Positions 24,172-32,527 of a DNA stretch of 32,611 nt are shown piece by piece. The notes under the pieces are model-generated. The model worked only from the letters and a program-made list of their open reading frames with translations. It made no database searches and was not told the origin of the DNA. A program made the translations under genes and the position numbers. Source of the stretch: an uncultured Lamprocystis sp. (lineage in GTDB: Bacteria; Pseudomonadota; Gammaproteobacteria; Chromatiales; Chromatiaceae); NCBI RefSeq assembly GCF_903933125.1, contig NZ_CAIZIZ010000177.1:1-32611 (forward strand), in the 5' to 3' direction. Every line of letters starts with the position of its first letter. The stretch's first letter is position 1.

Positions 24172-24651
24172 AACCAGGATAAATCATTGCATCTCGCGAT
24201 GCAATCGGCATCTGGAACCCGTGCTCGGTCTGGCGGCAATGTGCCCGAATGCGATTCAGGAGGCGCGTTTTCGCTCTTTTCTCCTCAGATCGAGGCATGC
24301 GCCGTTCGGATCGTGTTGTCCAGAGCAGATGCTGCAGGAAAGTAAGCCAACACTCACGCCCCGAAGACTAGCGCATTTGGTCCTCGGACCATGTCATCGT
24401 CAGCACCGTCTTCCGGCAACCGCAGCGCCCTCCACTACGGCAACCGACATCGGCATCGCGGCCTGCGGGACTGCTGTGGCGGCATCGCCATGTGACCGGA
24501 CGGCTCAATACATCCGCCGACCGGCCGGGGTTCGCGGATGCAGTGCGGTTGCGCGTCGCCGCTGTCCGGGGCATTGAAATCGCGATCGAGACTCGCCACG
24601 CTGTAGACCGAACCAGGACTAACCGTCAAGTACCGGCAAAGACCACAGTCT
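24172..24651. other. 480-bp stretch with no assignable gene
   Basis: No reading frame here has convincing length, ribosome-binding site or family resemblance. A 55-codon minus-strand frame (24298-24131) overlaps the start of the IPTL-CTERM gene and starts MPRSEEKRAKTRLLNRIR, but it has no clear SD. The region probably contains the promoters of the two divergent genes at its ends; none is obvious. Confidence 0.4.
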
Positions 24652-25212
24652 ATGAGCTCAACAACCCCTTACTCCACCCCCGCCAAACTCGCCCACTGGC
24701 TGATCGCGGCGCTGATCCTGGCCGCTTTCCCGCTCGGGCTCTATATGCACGAATTGTCGCTGTCGCCCGAGAAGCTGCGCCTGTACTCCTACCATAAGTG
24801 GATCGGCATGACCGTGTTGTTGCTGTTCATGCCGCGGCTGCTGTGGCGCCTCGTGCGGCCGCCGCCGGCACTGCTGCCGGGTCCCGCCTGGCAACTCAAG
24901 CTGGCCGAGGCCACCCACTGGCTGCTCTACCTGCTGATGGCGGCCGTGCCGCTGTGCGGCTGGCTGATGAGTTCGGCCAAAGGGTTCCAGGTCGTCTATC
25001 TGGGCCTGGTGCCGCTGCCCGATCTGGTCGGCAAAGATCAGGCGCTGGGCACGCTGTTGGCGGATCTGCACAGCAGCCTCGCCTGGGCGCTCATGGTGTT
25101 GATCGTGGTGCACGCCGCCGCGGCGCTCAAACATCATCTGATCGATCGGGATGACACGCTGCGCCGGATCTTGCCCTTCGTCAAATTGCCCTCCGGAGAG
25201 ACTCGCTCATGA
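24652..25212 (+). CDS. cytochrome b561
   Basis: 186 residues with four membrane helices. Haem-ligand histidines are visible in KLAHW (about residue 15), SYHKWIG (about 48), ATHWLLY (about 88) and VVHAAAALKHH (about 142-151). This is the bacterial diheme b561 family (CybB/YceJ), which moves electrons from quinol across or within the inner membrane. It overlaps the following yceI gene by ATGA, matching the yceJ-yceI pairing known from E. coli. The electron acceptor is not known. Confidence 0.9.
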   Translation: MSSTTPYSTPAKLAHWLIAALILAAFPLGLYMHELSLSPEKLRLYSYHKWIGMTVLLLFMPRLLWRLVRPPPALLPGPAWQLKLAEATHWLLYLLMAAVPLCGWLMSSAKGFQVVYLGLVPLPDLVGKDQALGTLLADLHSSLAWALMVLIVVHAAAALKHHLIDRDDTLRRILPFVKLPSGETRS

Positions 25213-25772
25213 TCAACCCGCGCCTTGCCTGGTCCGCCGTCCTGCTCCTTGCCGGGGCGGCACAGGCCGTCGAGTTCACTGAGATTCAGCCCGCGGATTC
25301 CAAGCTCGTCTTCACCTCCAAGCAAATGGGGGTGCCCGTGGACGGCGGTTTCGGTCGACTCAGTGGGCAGATCCGCTTCGATCCGGCCGCGCCGTCCGCC
25401 GCCAGTGCCCGGCTGGAAATCGATCTTTCGAGCATTGATGCCGGCTCCGCGGAGGCCACCGAGGAAGTGGTCGGCAAGCAATGGCTCAACGTCAAGGCGT
25501 TCCCGACCGCCGGGTTCCAATCCACCAGCGTCAAGGCGCTGGGCGGCGACCGCTTCGAGGCCGTTGGTCAGTTGACCATCAAGGGCCGGACCCGCGATAT
25601 GACCGCTCCCTTCACCTTCAAACAGGAGGGCACCGCCGGGGTGTTCGACGGGGTCTTTGTGCTCAAGCGCCTTGACTTCGGCATCGGCGAGGGCACTTGG
25701 TCGGATGTCAGCACGGTCGCCAACGAGATTCAGATCAAGTTTCACGTCGTCGCCGGTGCGGCGCAGCACTAA
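25209..25772 (+). CDS. yceI: YceI family periplasmic protein, first copy
   Basis: 187 residues with a short signal peptide (MINPRLAWSAVLLLAGAAQA, cleavage near residue 20). The lipocalin-like YceI barrel follows, with FTEIQPADSKLVFTSKQMGVPVDGGFGRLSG and FTIKGRTRDMTAPFTF-type strands. The family binds polyisoprenoids such as ubiquinone-like quinones in the periplasm. The gene starts inside the b561 stop, so the two are co-translated. It differs strongly from the second YceI, so the pair is not a recent duplication. Confidence 0.9.
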   Translation: MINPRLAWSAVLLLAGAAQAVEFTEIQPADSKLVFTSKQMGVPVDGGFGRLSGQIRFDPAAPSAASARLEIDLSSIDAGSAEATEEVVGKQWLNVKAFPTAGFQSTSVKALGGDRFEAVGQLTIKGRTRDMTAPFTFKQEGTAGVFDGVFVLKRLDFGIGEGTWSDVSTVANEIQIKFHVVAGAAQH

Positions 25773-25803
25773 AACGCCTTACAACCACACCGAGAATACA
25801 CTC

Positions 25804-26391
25804 ATGAATAGACTGATCGCCCTGGCCGTCACCGTCACCCTGTCCGGCGCCGCCGCGGCGGCCCCCGAGACCTACATCATCGAAGGCAGCCACACCTTGC
25901 CGCGTTTCGAATACAACCACTTGGGCTTGTCCAACCAGGCCTCGCGCTTCGACACCACCACCGGCACCATCGTTATCGATCGCGTCGCCAAAAGCGGCTC
26001 GGTCAATGTGAGCATCGACACGACCTCGGTGAACACCGGGTCCGCCAAGTTCAACGAGCACCTCCAGGGCGAGGACTTTTTCGACACCGCCAAGTATCCG
26101 ACCATCACCTACACATCCGACACCCTGCGGTTCAAGGACGACACCCTGATCGGCGTGGACGGTAACCTGACCATCAAGGGCATCACCAAGCCGGTGGCGC
26201 TCAAGGTCGAATCCATCCTGTGCAAGCCCCACCCGATCATGAAGAAGGCCGCGTGCGGCGCCAACGCCATCGCCAAGATCAAGCGTTCGGAGTTCAATCT
26301 CGGCAAATACGCTCCCGCCGTGAGCGATGACGTGACCCTGATCATCCCGGTTGAGGCCTTCAAGCAAGAGGACGCGGTCATCAAACCGTAG
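25804..26391 (+). CDS. yceI: YceI family periplasmic protein, second copy
   Basis: 195 residues from ATG 25804. The signal peptide is MNRLIALAVTVTLSGAAAAA. The mature part is a canonical YceI: YIIEGSHTLPRFEYNHLGLSNQASRFD, then NEHLQGEDFFDTAKYPTITYTSD and NLTIKGITKPVALKVE. An insertion with two cysteines (CKPHPIMKKAACGAN, near residues 140-153) may form a disulfide. Probably a periplasmic isoprenoid-quinone binder acting with the b561 upstream. Confidence 0.9.
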   Translation: MNRLIALAVTVTLSGAAAAAPETYIIEGSHTLPRFEYNHLGLSNQASRFDTTTGTIVIDRVAKSGSVNVSIDTTSVNTGSAKFNEHLQGEDFFDTAKYPTITYTSDTLRFKDDTLIGVDGNLTIKGITKPVALKVESILCKPHPIMKKAACGANAIAKIKRSEFNLGKYAPAVSDDVTLIIPVEAFKQEDAVIKP

Positions 26392-26444
26392 GGTCCGCTG
26401 CGCGGACCGGACCCCGCACCCGCACCCACACCCAGACGACATTA

Positions 26445-26690
26445 TTCTCCACATTCGCTGTGCCCGCTTCTGTGGATAGCTTGTGCTTAACCGGCCTGAG
26501 ACTCAGCCGCTCAGTACCTTAGCGAAACCGGCTAACATTTGGCCGGTAGGTCCGCCAGGTAAACCGAGCCCCCGCATGGTTCTCCACATTCGCTGTGCCC
26601 GCTTCTGTGGATAGCTTGTGCTTAACCGGCCCGAGCCTAAACAGGTCAATACCTTAGCGATGCCGGCTAATATTTAGCCGGCAGGCTCCT
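26445..26690. repeat. two 110-bp direct repeats with DnaA-box-like sites
   Basis: The unit at 26445 recurs at 26580 (135-bp period); the first 50 bases are identical. Each copy has TTCTCCACA (26445, 26580) and, inverted, TGTGGATAG (26471, 26606), both one mismatch from the DnaA box TTATCCACA. Each copy also has a GGCTAA...TTGGCC/TTAGCC palindrome near its end. Non-coding, upstream of cbbQ. Confidence 0.75.
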
Positions 26691-26796
26691 TGCCGACGCC
26701 CTGCGCCGCCGCCCGGCGGTACCCCCGCCGCGGGTTGCGACGGCAGACTGGAACCCCCAGTTAGCGCTCACGAAACCATCGCCGCGGAGTCAGCCG

Positions 26797-27615
26797 GTGC
26801 AGCACCAGCTCAGGGTCATCAAGCCCGAAGACTATTTCATCCTGGATGAGCCCTACTACGAACCGGTGGGCGACGAAATTGCGGTCTTTGAGGCGGCCTA
26901 CCATCACGGTCTGCCCATCCTGCTCAAGGGTCCGACCGGTTGCGGCAAGACCCGCTTCATGGAGCACATGGCCTGGCGTCTCAAACGGCCGCTAATCACC
27001 GTGTCCTGCCACGACGATCTGACCTCCTCCGATCTGGTCGGCCGGTTCCTGGTCAAGGGCGGGGAGACCATCTGGGTCGACGGGCCGCTCGCCCGCGCCG
27101 TGCGGGCCGGCGGCATCTGTTATCTCGACGAGATCGTCGAGGCGCGTAAGGACACCACGGTGGTCATCCACCCGCTGGCCGACGACCGGCGCTGTCTGCC
27201 CATGGAAAAGGTCGGCGAACTCCTGGAGGCCCCGACCGAATTCTGTCTCGCCATCTCCTATAACCCTGGCTATCAGTCGGTGCTCAAGGACTTGAAACAG
27301 TCCACCCGCCAGCGGTTCGTCGCCCTCGAGTTCGACTACCCAGGCGCGGCCCTGGAGCAGCGCATCGTCGAGAAGGAGTCCGGCATCGCGTCCGGCGCCG
27401 CCCGCCAACTGGTGAAGTTCGCCCACATGACCCGCAATCTGAAAGGGCAGGGACTCGACGAAGGCGCCTCCACCCGCCTGCTGGTCCACGCCGCCAAGCT
27501 GATGGTGGCCGGCGTCGCCCCGGTGGTCGCCTGCAAGAGCGCCGTCGCCCAGGCGCTGACCGATGACCCGGATATGCTTACGGCGATCAATGAGTTGTCG
27601 GGGTCTTTGTTCTAG
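26797..27615 (+). CDS. cbbQ: CbbQ, AAA+ ATPase of the Rubisco activase complex
   Basis: 272 residues from GTG 26797, with GGAG seven bases upstream. The MoxR-type AAA+ core has Walker A GPTGCGKT (residues 45-52), Walker B ICYLDEI (about 107-113), sensor I in [10 protein letters not shown], and the arginine-finger region [14 protein letters not shown]. The C-terminal part ([17 protein letters not shown]) fits the CbbQ/NorQ family. CbbQ hexamers with CbbO use ATP to remove inhibitory sugar phosphates from Rubisco. NorQ, acting on nitric oxide reductase, is the close alternative, but pairing with a large VWA protein of CbbO type favours CbbQ. No Rubisco gene is adjacent; cbbO follows after a 275-bp repeat-bearing gap. 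Confidence 0.87.
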   Translation: MQHQLRVIKPEDYFILDEPYYEPVGDEIAVFEAAYHHGLPILLKGPTGCGKTRFMEHMAWRLKRPLITVSCHDDLTSSDLVGRFLVKGGETIWVDGPLARAVRAGGICYLDEIVEARKDTTVVIHPLADDRRCLPMEKVGELLEAPTEFCLAISYNPGYQSVLKDLKQSTRQRFVALEFDYPGAALEQRIVEKESGIASGAARQLVKFAHMTRNLKGQGLDEGASTRLLVHAAKLMVAGVAPVVACKSAVAQALTDDPDMLTAINELSGSLF

Positions 27616-27627
27616 TCCACCAGCGGA

Positions 27628-27667
27628 ATCGTTGTCGTTATCGTTGTCGTTGTCGTGGTCGTAATCG
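27628..27667. repeat. CGTTGT simple repeat
   Basis: A run of TCGTTGTCGT and TCGTTATCGT variants (about six hexamers) directly after cbbQ. The complementary form occurs at 4103-4120 and 17661-17687, also just outside genes. Confidence 0.6.
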
Positions 27668-27751
27668 GAGAAGCGATTCAATTTCGGGCGTCGATCATCG
27701 TTCCGGCAAGTGCCCGGGCGTCGTGCACTGGAGGTCGTGGCTTGACCGAGT

Positions 27752-27821
27752 GCGTAGTCAGGTCATCCTGGCCTGGCGGCGTCGGGGCTGGAACAGTCAG
27801 GGCTGGAAGCCCTGACTACGC
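27752..27821. repeat. dispersed palindromic repeat, about 70 bp, copy 2
   Basis: It starts GCGTAGTCAGG and ends CCTGACTACGC, which are inverted. The centre holds GGAACAGTCAGGGCTGGAAG, identical to copy 1 at 7134-7202. It lies between cbbQ and cbbO. Confidence 0.75.
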
Positions 27822-27890
27822 AGTCGGTCTTCCGGCGGCCGGAACGACGACTAAGGCGCACTTTCCTTACTTGGCAGCGACTTCCCGCAC

Positions 27891-30044
27891 ATGAGCCCAA
27901 CCACCCCCCTCACCGCCGCCGAACTCGAAGACCGTATGGACCGCTACCTGGACCCGGCGCTGTCCTCCCGGCGCACGGCCGCGCGCCCGGCGGCGGACCT
28001 GGCGGGTTTCAGCGCCGCCGAGCAGGGGTTCGTGCTGCATTGGGGGGCGGTGATCGCCAAAGATAACGCCGAGCTGGCCTATCAGTTCACCGCCTTCGCC
28101 CCGCGCGCCATGGGGCTGATGGATCTGGACGCGGTGCAGTCCTGGCTGCTGTACGCCATGGACCTGTATGACAAGAAGGGCCAATTGCCGGCCATCCGCG
28201 CGTTGCAGGAGGTGGCCGAATTCGCGTCAAACCAGCAGGAGAAGCTGGCCGGTCGGGCGCTGGAGGACTGCGTCGGAGTGCTGGAGCGCTTTGTCTGCGG
28301 TCTCAACGGCCGGCCGCTCAAGCTCGCCGCCGGTGACCGGCATTACACGGACACCGAGCAGTGCTTGCTGCCGCCGGTCATCGGCCGCTTGCCGGACCCG
28401 GAGGCCAATTTCCGGCTCTATAAGGCGATGGTCGTCCATCAATGGGCGCAGAACTGGTACGGCACCTGGCGCGGCGGCGTGCTGCTGGAAGCGGTGGCGA
28501 CGCGCGGCCTGACCGGGGCCGGTCTCGGTCTGTTCCACGCGCTGGAGCAGGTGCGGCTGGACGCCTGCATCGCCCGCGACTTCCCCGGTCTGCAGCGCGA
28601 TATGGCGGCCCTGCGGCACGTGCTGGACCGCGGCGCGGAGGGGCGGGCGCCGGACTGGAGCGCGGTGACCGCGGCGCTGGCCGACCCGGCCGCCGGCGTG
28701 GCCGACAGCCTGAATCTCACGGCGCGGCTACACGGCCGCCGCCCCGACACCTGCTGTTACCGCGGCGCGCTGGACCCGGACGCGGTGCGCGCCTGCCTGG
28801 AATCCCGCGTGGCCCTGGAACGGGATCTGTTCCGCATCGCCCTGGCCCGGCTGGTCGAGGATCAGGACGGTCGGCCCCCCGGTGCGGAGCAACCTGAGGC
28901 CCTGACCCTTCCCGAGACCGCCGCGCGTCTGGGGGCGCAGCGCCGCGCCGACCCGGACAGCCCCACCGGCCTGCGCTTCGAACTCCTGCTGGACGGCAAG
29001 CCGGTGGCCCCGCCGGACGATGTCCGCTCGGTGATGGAGAGCATCCTCCAGGACCATGGCGAGATCCCGCCCGAGTATCTGGTGGCCGCCGGCCCCGGAC
29101 TCTACCGGCGCGCCGCGGCGGACGCGGGGCGCGACCCGGACGCGGTCTGGGCCGGCACCTACCATGAGGAGGGCGCCTTTCTCTATGACGAGTGGGATCA
29201 CGAGCGCCGCCACCACCGCAAGGGCTGGTGCGTGTTGCGGGAGCACGCGGTGCCGCCCGCGTCCCTGGACTGCTATCACCGGACCCTGGCCAAGCACCGC
29301 GGCCTGATCAAGTCCATCCGCCGCACCTTCGAGGTGCTGCGCGGCGAGGAACGCATCGCCCGACGTCAGCCGCACGGGGAGGACGTGGACCTCGACGCCC
29401 TGGTCGATGCCTATGCCGACTGCCGCGCCGGGCTGGAACAGACCGACCGGCTCTTCACCCGGCTGCACCGGGACGAGCGCAACATCGCCGTCCTCTTCAT
29501 GGTGGACATGTCCGGCTCCACCAAGGGCTGGATCAACGATGCGGAACGCGAGTCGCTGATCCTGCTGGCCGAGGCCCTGCACACCCTGGGCGACCGCTTC
29601 GCCATCTACGGCTTCTCCGGCTGGACGCGCAAGCGCTGCGAGTGCTACCCGGTCAAGCGTTTCGCCGAACCCTATGATGACAGCGCCAAGGCGCGCATCT
29701 GCGGCATCGCCCCGCGCGACTACACCCGCATGGGCGCCCCCATCCGGCATTTGACCAAACTGCTGCGTGCGCAGGACGCCCGCACCAGGCTCCTGATCAC
29801 TCTGTCGGACGGCAAACCGGACGATTACGACCACCAATACCGTGGTGTCTACGGCATCGAGGACACCCGCGCCGCACTCTTCGAGGCCCGCCGCGACGGC
29901 ATCCACCCCTTCTGCATCACCATCGACGAGCAGGGTGCCGACTACCTGCCGCACATGTACGGCCCGGCCAACTATGCCGTCATCGCCGACGTGGGCAAAC
30001 TGCCGCTGAAAGTGTCGGACATCTATCGGAAGTTGACCTCCTGA
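27891..30044 (+). CDS. cbbO: CbbO, VWA-domain partner of CbbQ
   Basis: 717 residues from ATG 27891. The long N-terminal part (1-530) is helical and poorly marked by motifs. The C-terminal von Willebrand A domain begins near 530 with the MIDAS motif DMSGS (about 540-544), then the MIDAS threonine in DYTRMGAP (about 614-621) and the aspartate in LSDGKPDDYDHQYRG (about 640-654). This arrangement is CbbO, which carries the Rubisco-binding metal site and is pulled or pushed by the CbbQ ring. It is a large variant compared with NorD, supporting the Rubisco assignment. It is coded with the same orientation as cbbQ, 275 bp away. No obvious damage. Confidence 0.87.
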   Translation: MSPTTPLTAAELEDRMDRYLDPALSSRRTAARPAADLAGFSAAEQGFVLHWGAVIAKDNAELAYQFTAFAPRAMGLMDLDAVQSWLLYAMDLYDKKGQLPAIRALQEVAEFASNQQEKLAGRALEDCVGVLERFVCGLNGRPLKLAAGDRHYTDTEQCLLPPVIGRLPDPEANFRLYKAMVVHQWAQNWYGTWRGGVLLEAVATRGLTGAGLGLFHALEQVRLDACIARDFPGLQRDMAALRHVLDRGAEGRAPDWSAVTAALADPAAGVADSLNLTARLHGRRPDTCCYRGALDPDAVRACLESRVALERDLFRIALARLVEDQDGRPPGAEQPEALTLPETAARLGAQRRADPDSPTGLRFELLLDGKPVAPPDDVRSVMESILQDHGEIPPEYLVAAGPGLYRRAAADAGRDPDAVWAGTYHEEGAFLYDEWDHERRHHRKGWCVLREHAVPPASLDCYHRTLAKHRGLIKSIRRTFEVLRGEERIARRQPHGEDVDLDALVDAYADCRAGLEQTDRLFTRLHRDERNIAVLFMVDMSGSTKGWINDAERESLILLAEALHTLGDRFAIYGFSGWTRKRCECYPVKRFAEPYDDSAKARICGIAPRDYTRMGAPIRHLTKLLRAQDARTRLLITLSDGKPDDYDHQYRGVYGIEDTRAALFEARRDGIHPFCITIDEQGADYLPHMYGPANYAVIADVGKLPLKVSDIYRKLTS

Positions 30045-30120
30045 GTGCCGTCGGGGTCGTGCGGTTCATGCCTCACCACATCCGGCAACGCGGCCCGTCG
30101 GGCGCCACCATCAAGGCCCC

Positions 30121-30201
30121 GTAGGAGCCCGCTTGCGGGCGACTTGCGCTGCCGGAATCGAGTCATTGTGCCCCACCCGTCGCCCGCCAGCGGGCTCCTA
30201 C
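30121..30201. repeat. REP-type inverted repeat
   Basis: GTAGGAGCCCGCTTGCGGGC (from 30121) and GCCCGCCAGCGGGCTCCTAC (to 30201) form an imperfect stem of about 23 bp around a 35-nt loop. This is the kind of dispersed extragenic palindrome frequent in Chromatiales and pseudomonads. It follows cbbO and could stop transcription. Confidence 0.7.
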
Positions 30202-30260
30202 GCGATCCTGTCAGTTCGGTAGGATGGGCATTGCGCTTGCTCTGCCCATCCGACGCGCGA

Positions 30261-30396
30261 CGCTGATCCACCCGACAGAACCGGATCCGCTGTAGGGTGG
30301 ATAAGGCGCGCCGCTCGGTGTCAGGGACCGGCATGTTGGTCGCGCGCGCCGCATCCACCAGGGGCCGCGCGATGCTGCCCAAGTTTGGAATTGCTG
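30261..30396 (-). repeat. partial, diverged copy of the 206-bp element
   Basis: The stretch aligns with the reverse complement of about 1866-2010 at high identity. Shared markers are GTAGGGTGGATAAGGCGCG, GCGCGCGCCGCATCCACCAG and the terminal TTGGAATTGCTG (to 30396). The other terminal inverted repeat is missing and no 9-bp duplication flanks it. It lies in the 400-bp spacer between cbbO and the phosphoesterase gene; the rest of that spacer holds only the REP-type repeat and a GGTAGGATGGGCA palindrome (about 30220-30255). Confidence 0.7.
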
Positions 30397-30447
30397 CGGT
30401 TGCAACCGCCGGGCCGCATTGGTTAGTCTGCACAGAAACCAACGACG

Positions 30448-31818
30448 ATGGAGCGCGCCCCGGTGACCACGACCCCCGCCGATTCTCCGATCCGGATCCT
30501 GCACCTGTCGGATTTCCACTTCAGCACCCGCTCGCAGTGGGACGCCGACCCGATTCTGCGTGCGCTGGCCGGCTTCATCGCCGCCGATGCCGCCGAGAAC
30601 GCGCTGTACCCGGACCTGGTGATCATCACCGGCGACCTCGCCCAATCCGGCAAGCGCAACGAGTACGCACTCGCCCGCCAGTGGCTGGAGGATCTCTGGC
30701 CCCACCTGACCCGCGATCCGGCGACGCCCTTGCCGTCGGACCGCCTGCTGCTGGTGCCGGGGAATCACGACGTCGACTGGAACCTGATCGAACCGGGCGC
30801 CCGCGATGCCCACCAGGCACTGCTCGCCGCCAAGACCCAGGACGCGGTGACCGACCGCCTCAAGTCCAAAGACACGCGGGAGTTGCTCTTCAAGCGCCAC
30901 GCCGCCTACCTCAGATTCCACGGCGACTGGCTGAAGCAGCGCCAAAGCCTCCCCTGGTGGCAGCGCCGCATCCGCCTCCACAACCAGGATCTACATGTCG
31001 CCGGGCTCGACTCCGCCTGGCTGGCCGGCGGCGACGACGACAGCCGGCTCCTGCTCGGCACCTCTCAGATCAACCAGACTGTCCTGCATCCGAAAGGCGA
31101 GGGCGGCTGCGACTGGCGCATCGCCCTGCTGCACCATCCCTGGGCGTCGCTGGCCGAATTCGACCGCAACGACGCCCAACGCACGCTGCACCGCCATCGC
31201 GACCTCATCCTGCGCGGTCATCTCCATGAGCCCGACCTGTTCCGTATCGTCCCCGCCGACCCGCGGCGCTCCTGCATCGAGGCCGCCGCCGGGTGCTGCT
31301 ACTCCGGCAAGCCTTATCCGAATGCGTTCCAATGGGTTGAACTCCATCGCGACCCCCGGCGGGTGCTGTTTCACTTCCGTTGTTGGAATCAGGGTGACTG
31401 GCAGGTGGATCGCAATCAGCCGGGGTGTCCGGAGGGGACGCATACCATTGATCTTCCCGCGGCGGCTGGTGCGGTTCGTTCCTCACCGCACCCTACGCGG
31501 AAGGCTGACCGGCAGGTGGATACTCATCTGCCGGAGTGTCCGGAGGGGACGCACACTGTTGATCTTCCCGCGCCTGCCGACGGACCAGTGCAGATGCCAG
31601 CCCGCCATGACACAGCGCCTGTTCCCAAGCCGAGCGCGGCAAGCCCCGACGGCATCAACTCTGGACTTCACATGCATCGCGGTCGGTGTCGCTTTCGGGA
31701 TGGACCAAGACAAGACCCCGATCGGCACCATCCTGGTCTCCAGCCGGGTCTCCTGCTACGAGCCCCAACGGGTCGGTCAAGGCCAGCCTATCCAACGCGG
31801 CGTCAGCGTCCCCGTTGA
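30448..31818 (+). CDS. calcineurin-like metallophosphoesterase
   Basis: Open frame of 456 residues from ATG 30448. Residues 16-310 are a class III-cyclase-like or Icc-type metallophosphoesterase: ILHLSDFHFS, LVIITGDLAQSG, LLLVPGNHDVDW, IALLHHPW and LRGHLHEPDLF give the full DxH, GDx, GNHD, H, GHxH metal set. Residues 317-390 are a proline-rich linker carrying a duplicated 37-residue unit (VDxxxPxCPEGTHT). Beyond about residue 395 the frame enters sequence that encodes a nucleosidase-like protein in another frame, so the true C-terminus is uncertain and a frameshift is likely. Such phosphoesterases occur as effector or nucleotide-hydrolysing domains in multidomain signalling and defence proteins; the substrate here is unknown. 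Confidence 0.75.
   Translation: MERAPVTTTPADSPIRILHLSDFHFSTRSQWDADPILRALAGFIAADAAENALYPDLVIITGDLAQSGKRNEYALARQWLEDLWPHLTRDPATPLPSDRLLLVPGNHDVDWNLIEPGARDAHQALLAAKTQDAVTDRLKSKDTRELLFKRHAAYLRFHGDWLKQRQSLPWWQRRIRLHNQDLHVAGLDSAWLAGGDDDSRLLLGTSQINQTVLHPKGEGGCDWRIALLHHPWASLAEFDRNDAQRTLHRHRDLILRGHLHEPDLFRIVPADPRRSCIEAAAGCCYSGKPYPNAFQWVELHRDPRRVLFHFRCWNQGDWQVDRNQPGCPEGTHTIDLPAAAGAVRSSPHPTRKADRQVDTHLPECPEGTHTVDLPAPADGPVQMPARHDTAPVPKPSAASPDGINSGLHMHRGRCRFRDGPRQDPDRHHPGLQPGLLLRAPTGRSRPAYPTRRQRPR
31395..31573 (+). repeat. duplicated linker unit with embedded palindrome
   Basis: A 68-bp sequence at 31395-31462 recurs at 31506-31573 (111-bp period, exactly 37 codons), with GTGTCCGGAGGGGACGCA in both. Between the copies is the palindrome GGTGCGGT/ACCGCACC (31468-31492) followed by CTACG, a form of a repeat common in proteobacteria. 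Confidence 0.75.
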
Positions 31819-32527
31819 TGGGAAACTTCATGATTTCCTGCACAATGTATCGACCCCTCCGTGCTGGACGGGTGCCAAGGTCCGTTTCGGGGAGATTCTG
31901 TCCGGTGAGAAGCTGATCGATGATCCGGTCTTCAAGGGTCAGCTCAGGCAGGCGTATCCCGAGGCCATCGGCGGCGAAATGGAGGCCGCGGGTATCCTGA
32001 TCGCAGCGCATACGGTTGGTGGTGCCTGGATCATCGTCAAGGCCGTCTGCGACTTCGCGGACGGCCACAAGGGGAAGGGCAAGGACGCCAAGTAGACCCT
32101 CGCCGCCGCCAACGCCGCCCAATTCGTCCGCTATGCCTTGGGTGCCTATCAAGGGGTTGAATCTGCCGAGACGCCAAGCAGTGTTCCCCATGCGTCGAGA
32201 GTCGAAATACCGCAGCCACCGCCGGACGAAAAGCCAAAACGCCGCCCCGCAGCCCTGCCTGAGGGTGCCGAGCAGGAGATCAGAGCGGCCCTTGAAGCCA
32301 GCCCGACCCTCTGCTTGGCGCTGGCGAAGCAGTTGGCGATGGCGGCCATGCCGGCGCCGCTCGCCGCCCGCCTGTGCAAACCCGATGCGGACTTTCTTGC
32401 CGCGCTCGATGCATTGGACCAAGCCCTGTGCGCACTGGCGAAGTTGCCAAGGCTGGCCCCGGATGCAGCCGCAGCCCTGAAGCATGACCGCGCGACCTCA
32501 GTCACGGCGCAGGCTGGCGGGGGTTAA
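31640..32527 (+). pseudogene. nucleoside phosphorylase/nucleosidase-like fragment, decayed
   Basis: In a different frame from the phosphoesterase, 31640-32095 encodes a PNP/MTA-SAH nucleosidase-type core: CIAVGVAFGMDQDKTPIGTI, then the loop ILVSSRVSCYEPQRV, GGEMEAAGILIAAH (nucleoside-binding ExEAxG) and VKAVCDFADG. The first half of the domain is missing and no proper start codon with SD exists, the first ATG being 31700. An in-frame TAG at 32093-32095 then interrupts a frame that continues as TLAAANAAQFVRYALGAYQG and a C-terminal helical domain (about 32250-32470). Such nucleosidase domains occur as effectors in conflict and STAND-type systems. This copy looks inactivated by 5' truncation and a stop mutation. 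Confidence 0.6.

Noticed and set aside
24131-24298. 55-codon minus-strand frame starting MPRSEEKRAKTR
   Set aside because: No ribosome-binding site, and it overlaps the start of the IPTL-CTERM gene. It is too short to support without homologues.
26445-26690. Chromosomal replication origin
   Set aside because: DnaA-box-like sites are present, but there is no dnaA, dnaN, gidA or AT-rich unwinding region nearby, and the boxes are part of a duplicated repeat.
27628-27667. Possible CRISPR array
   Set aside because: The repeats are contiguous hexamers without unique spacers. No cas genes are present.
28728-29954. 408-codon minus-strand open frame
   Set aside because: Antisense of cbbO, produced by the high GC content at third codon positions.
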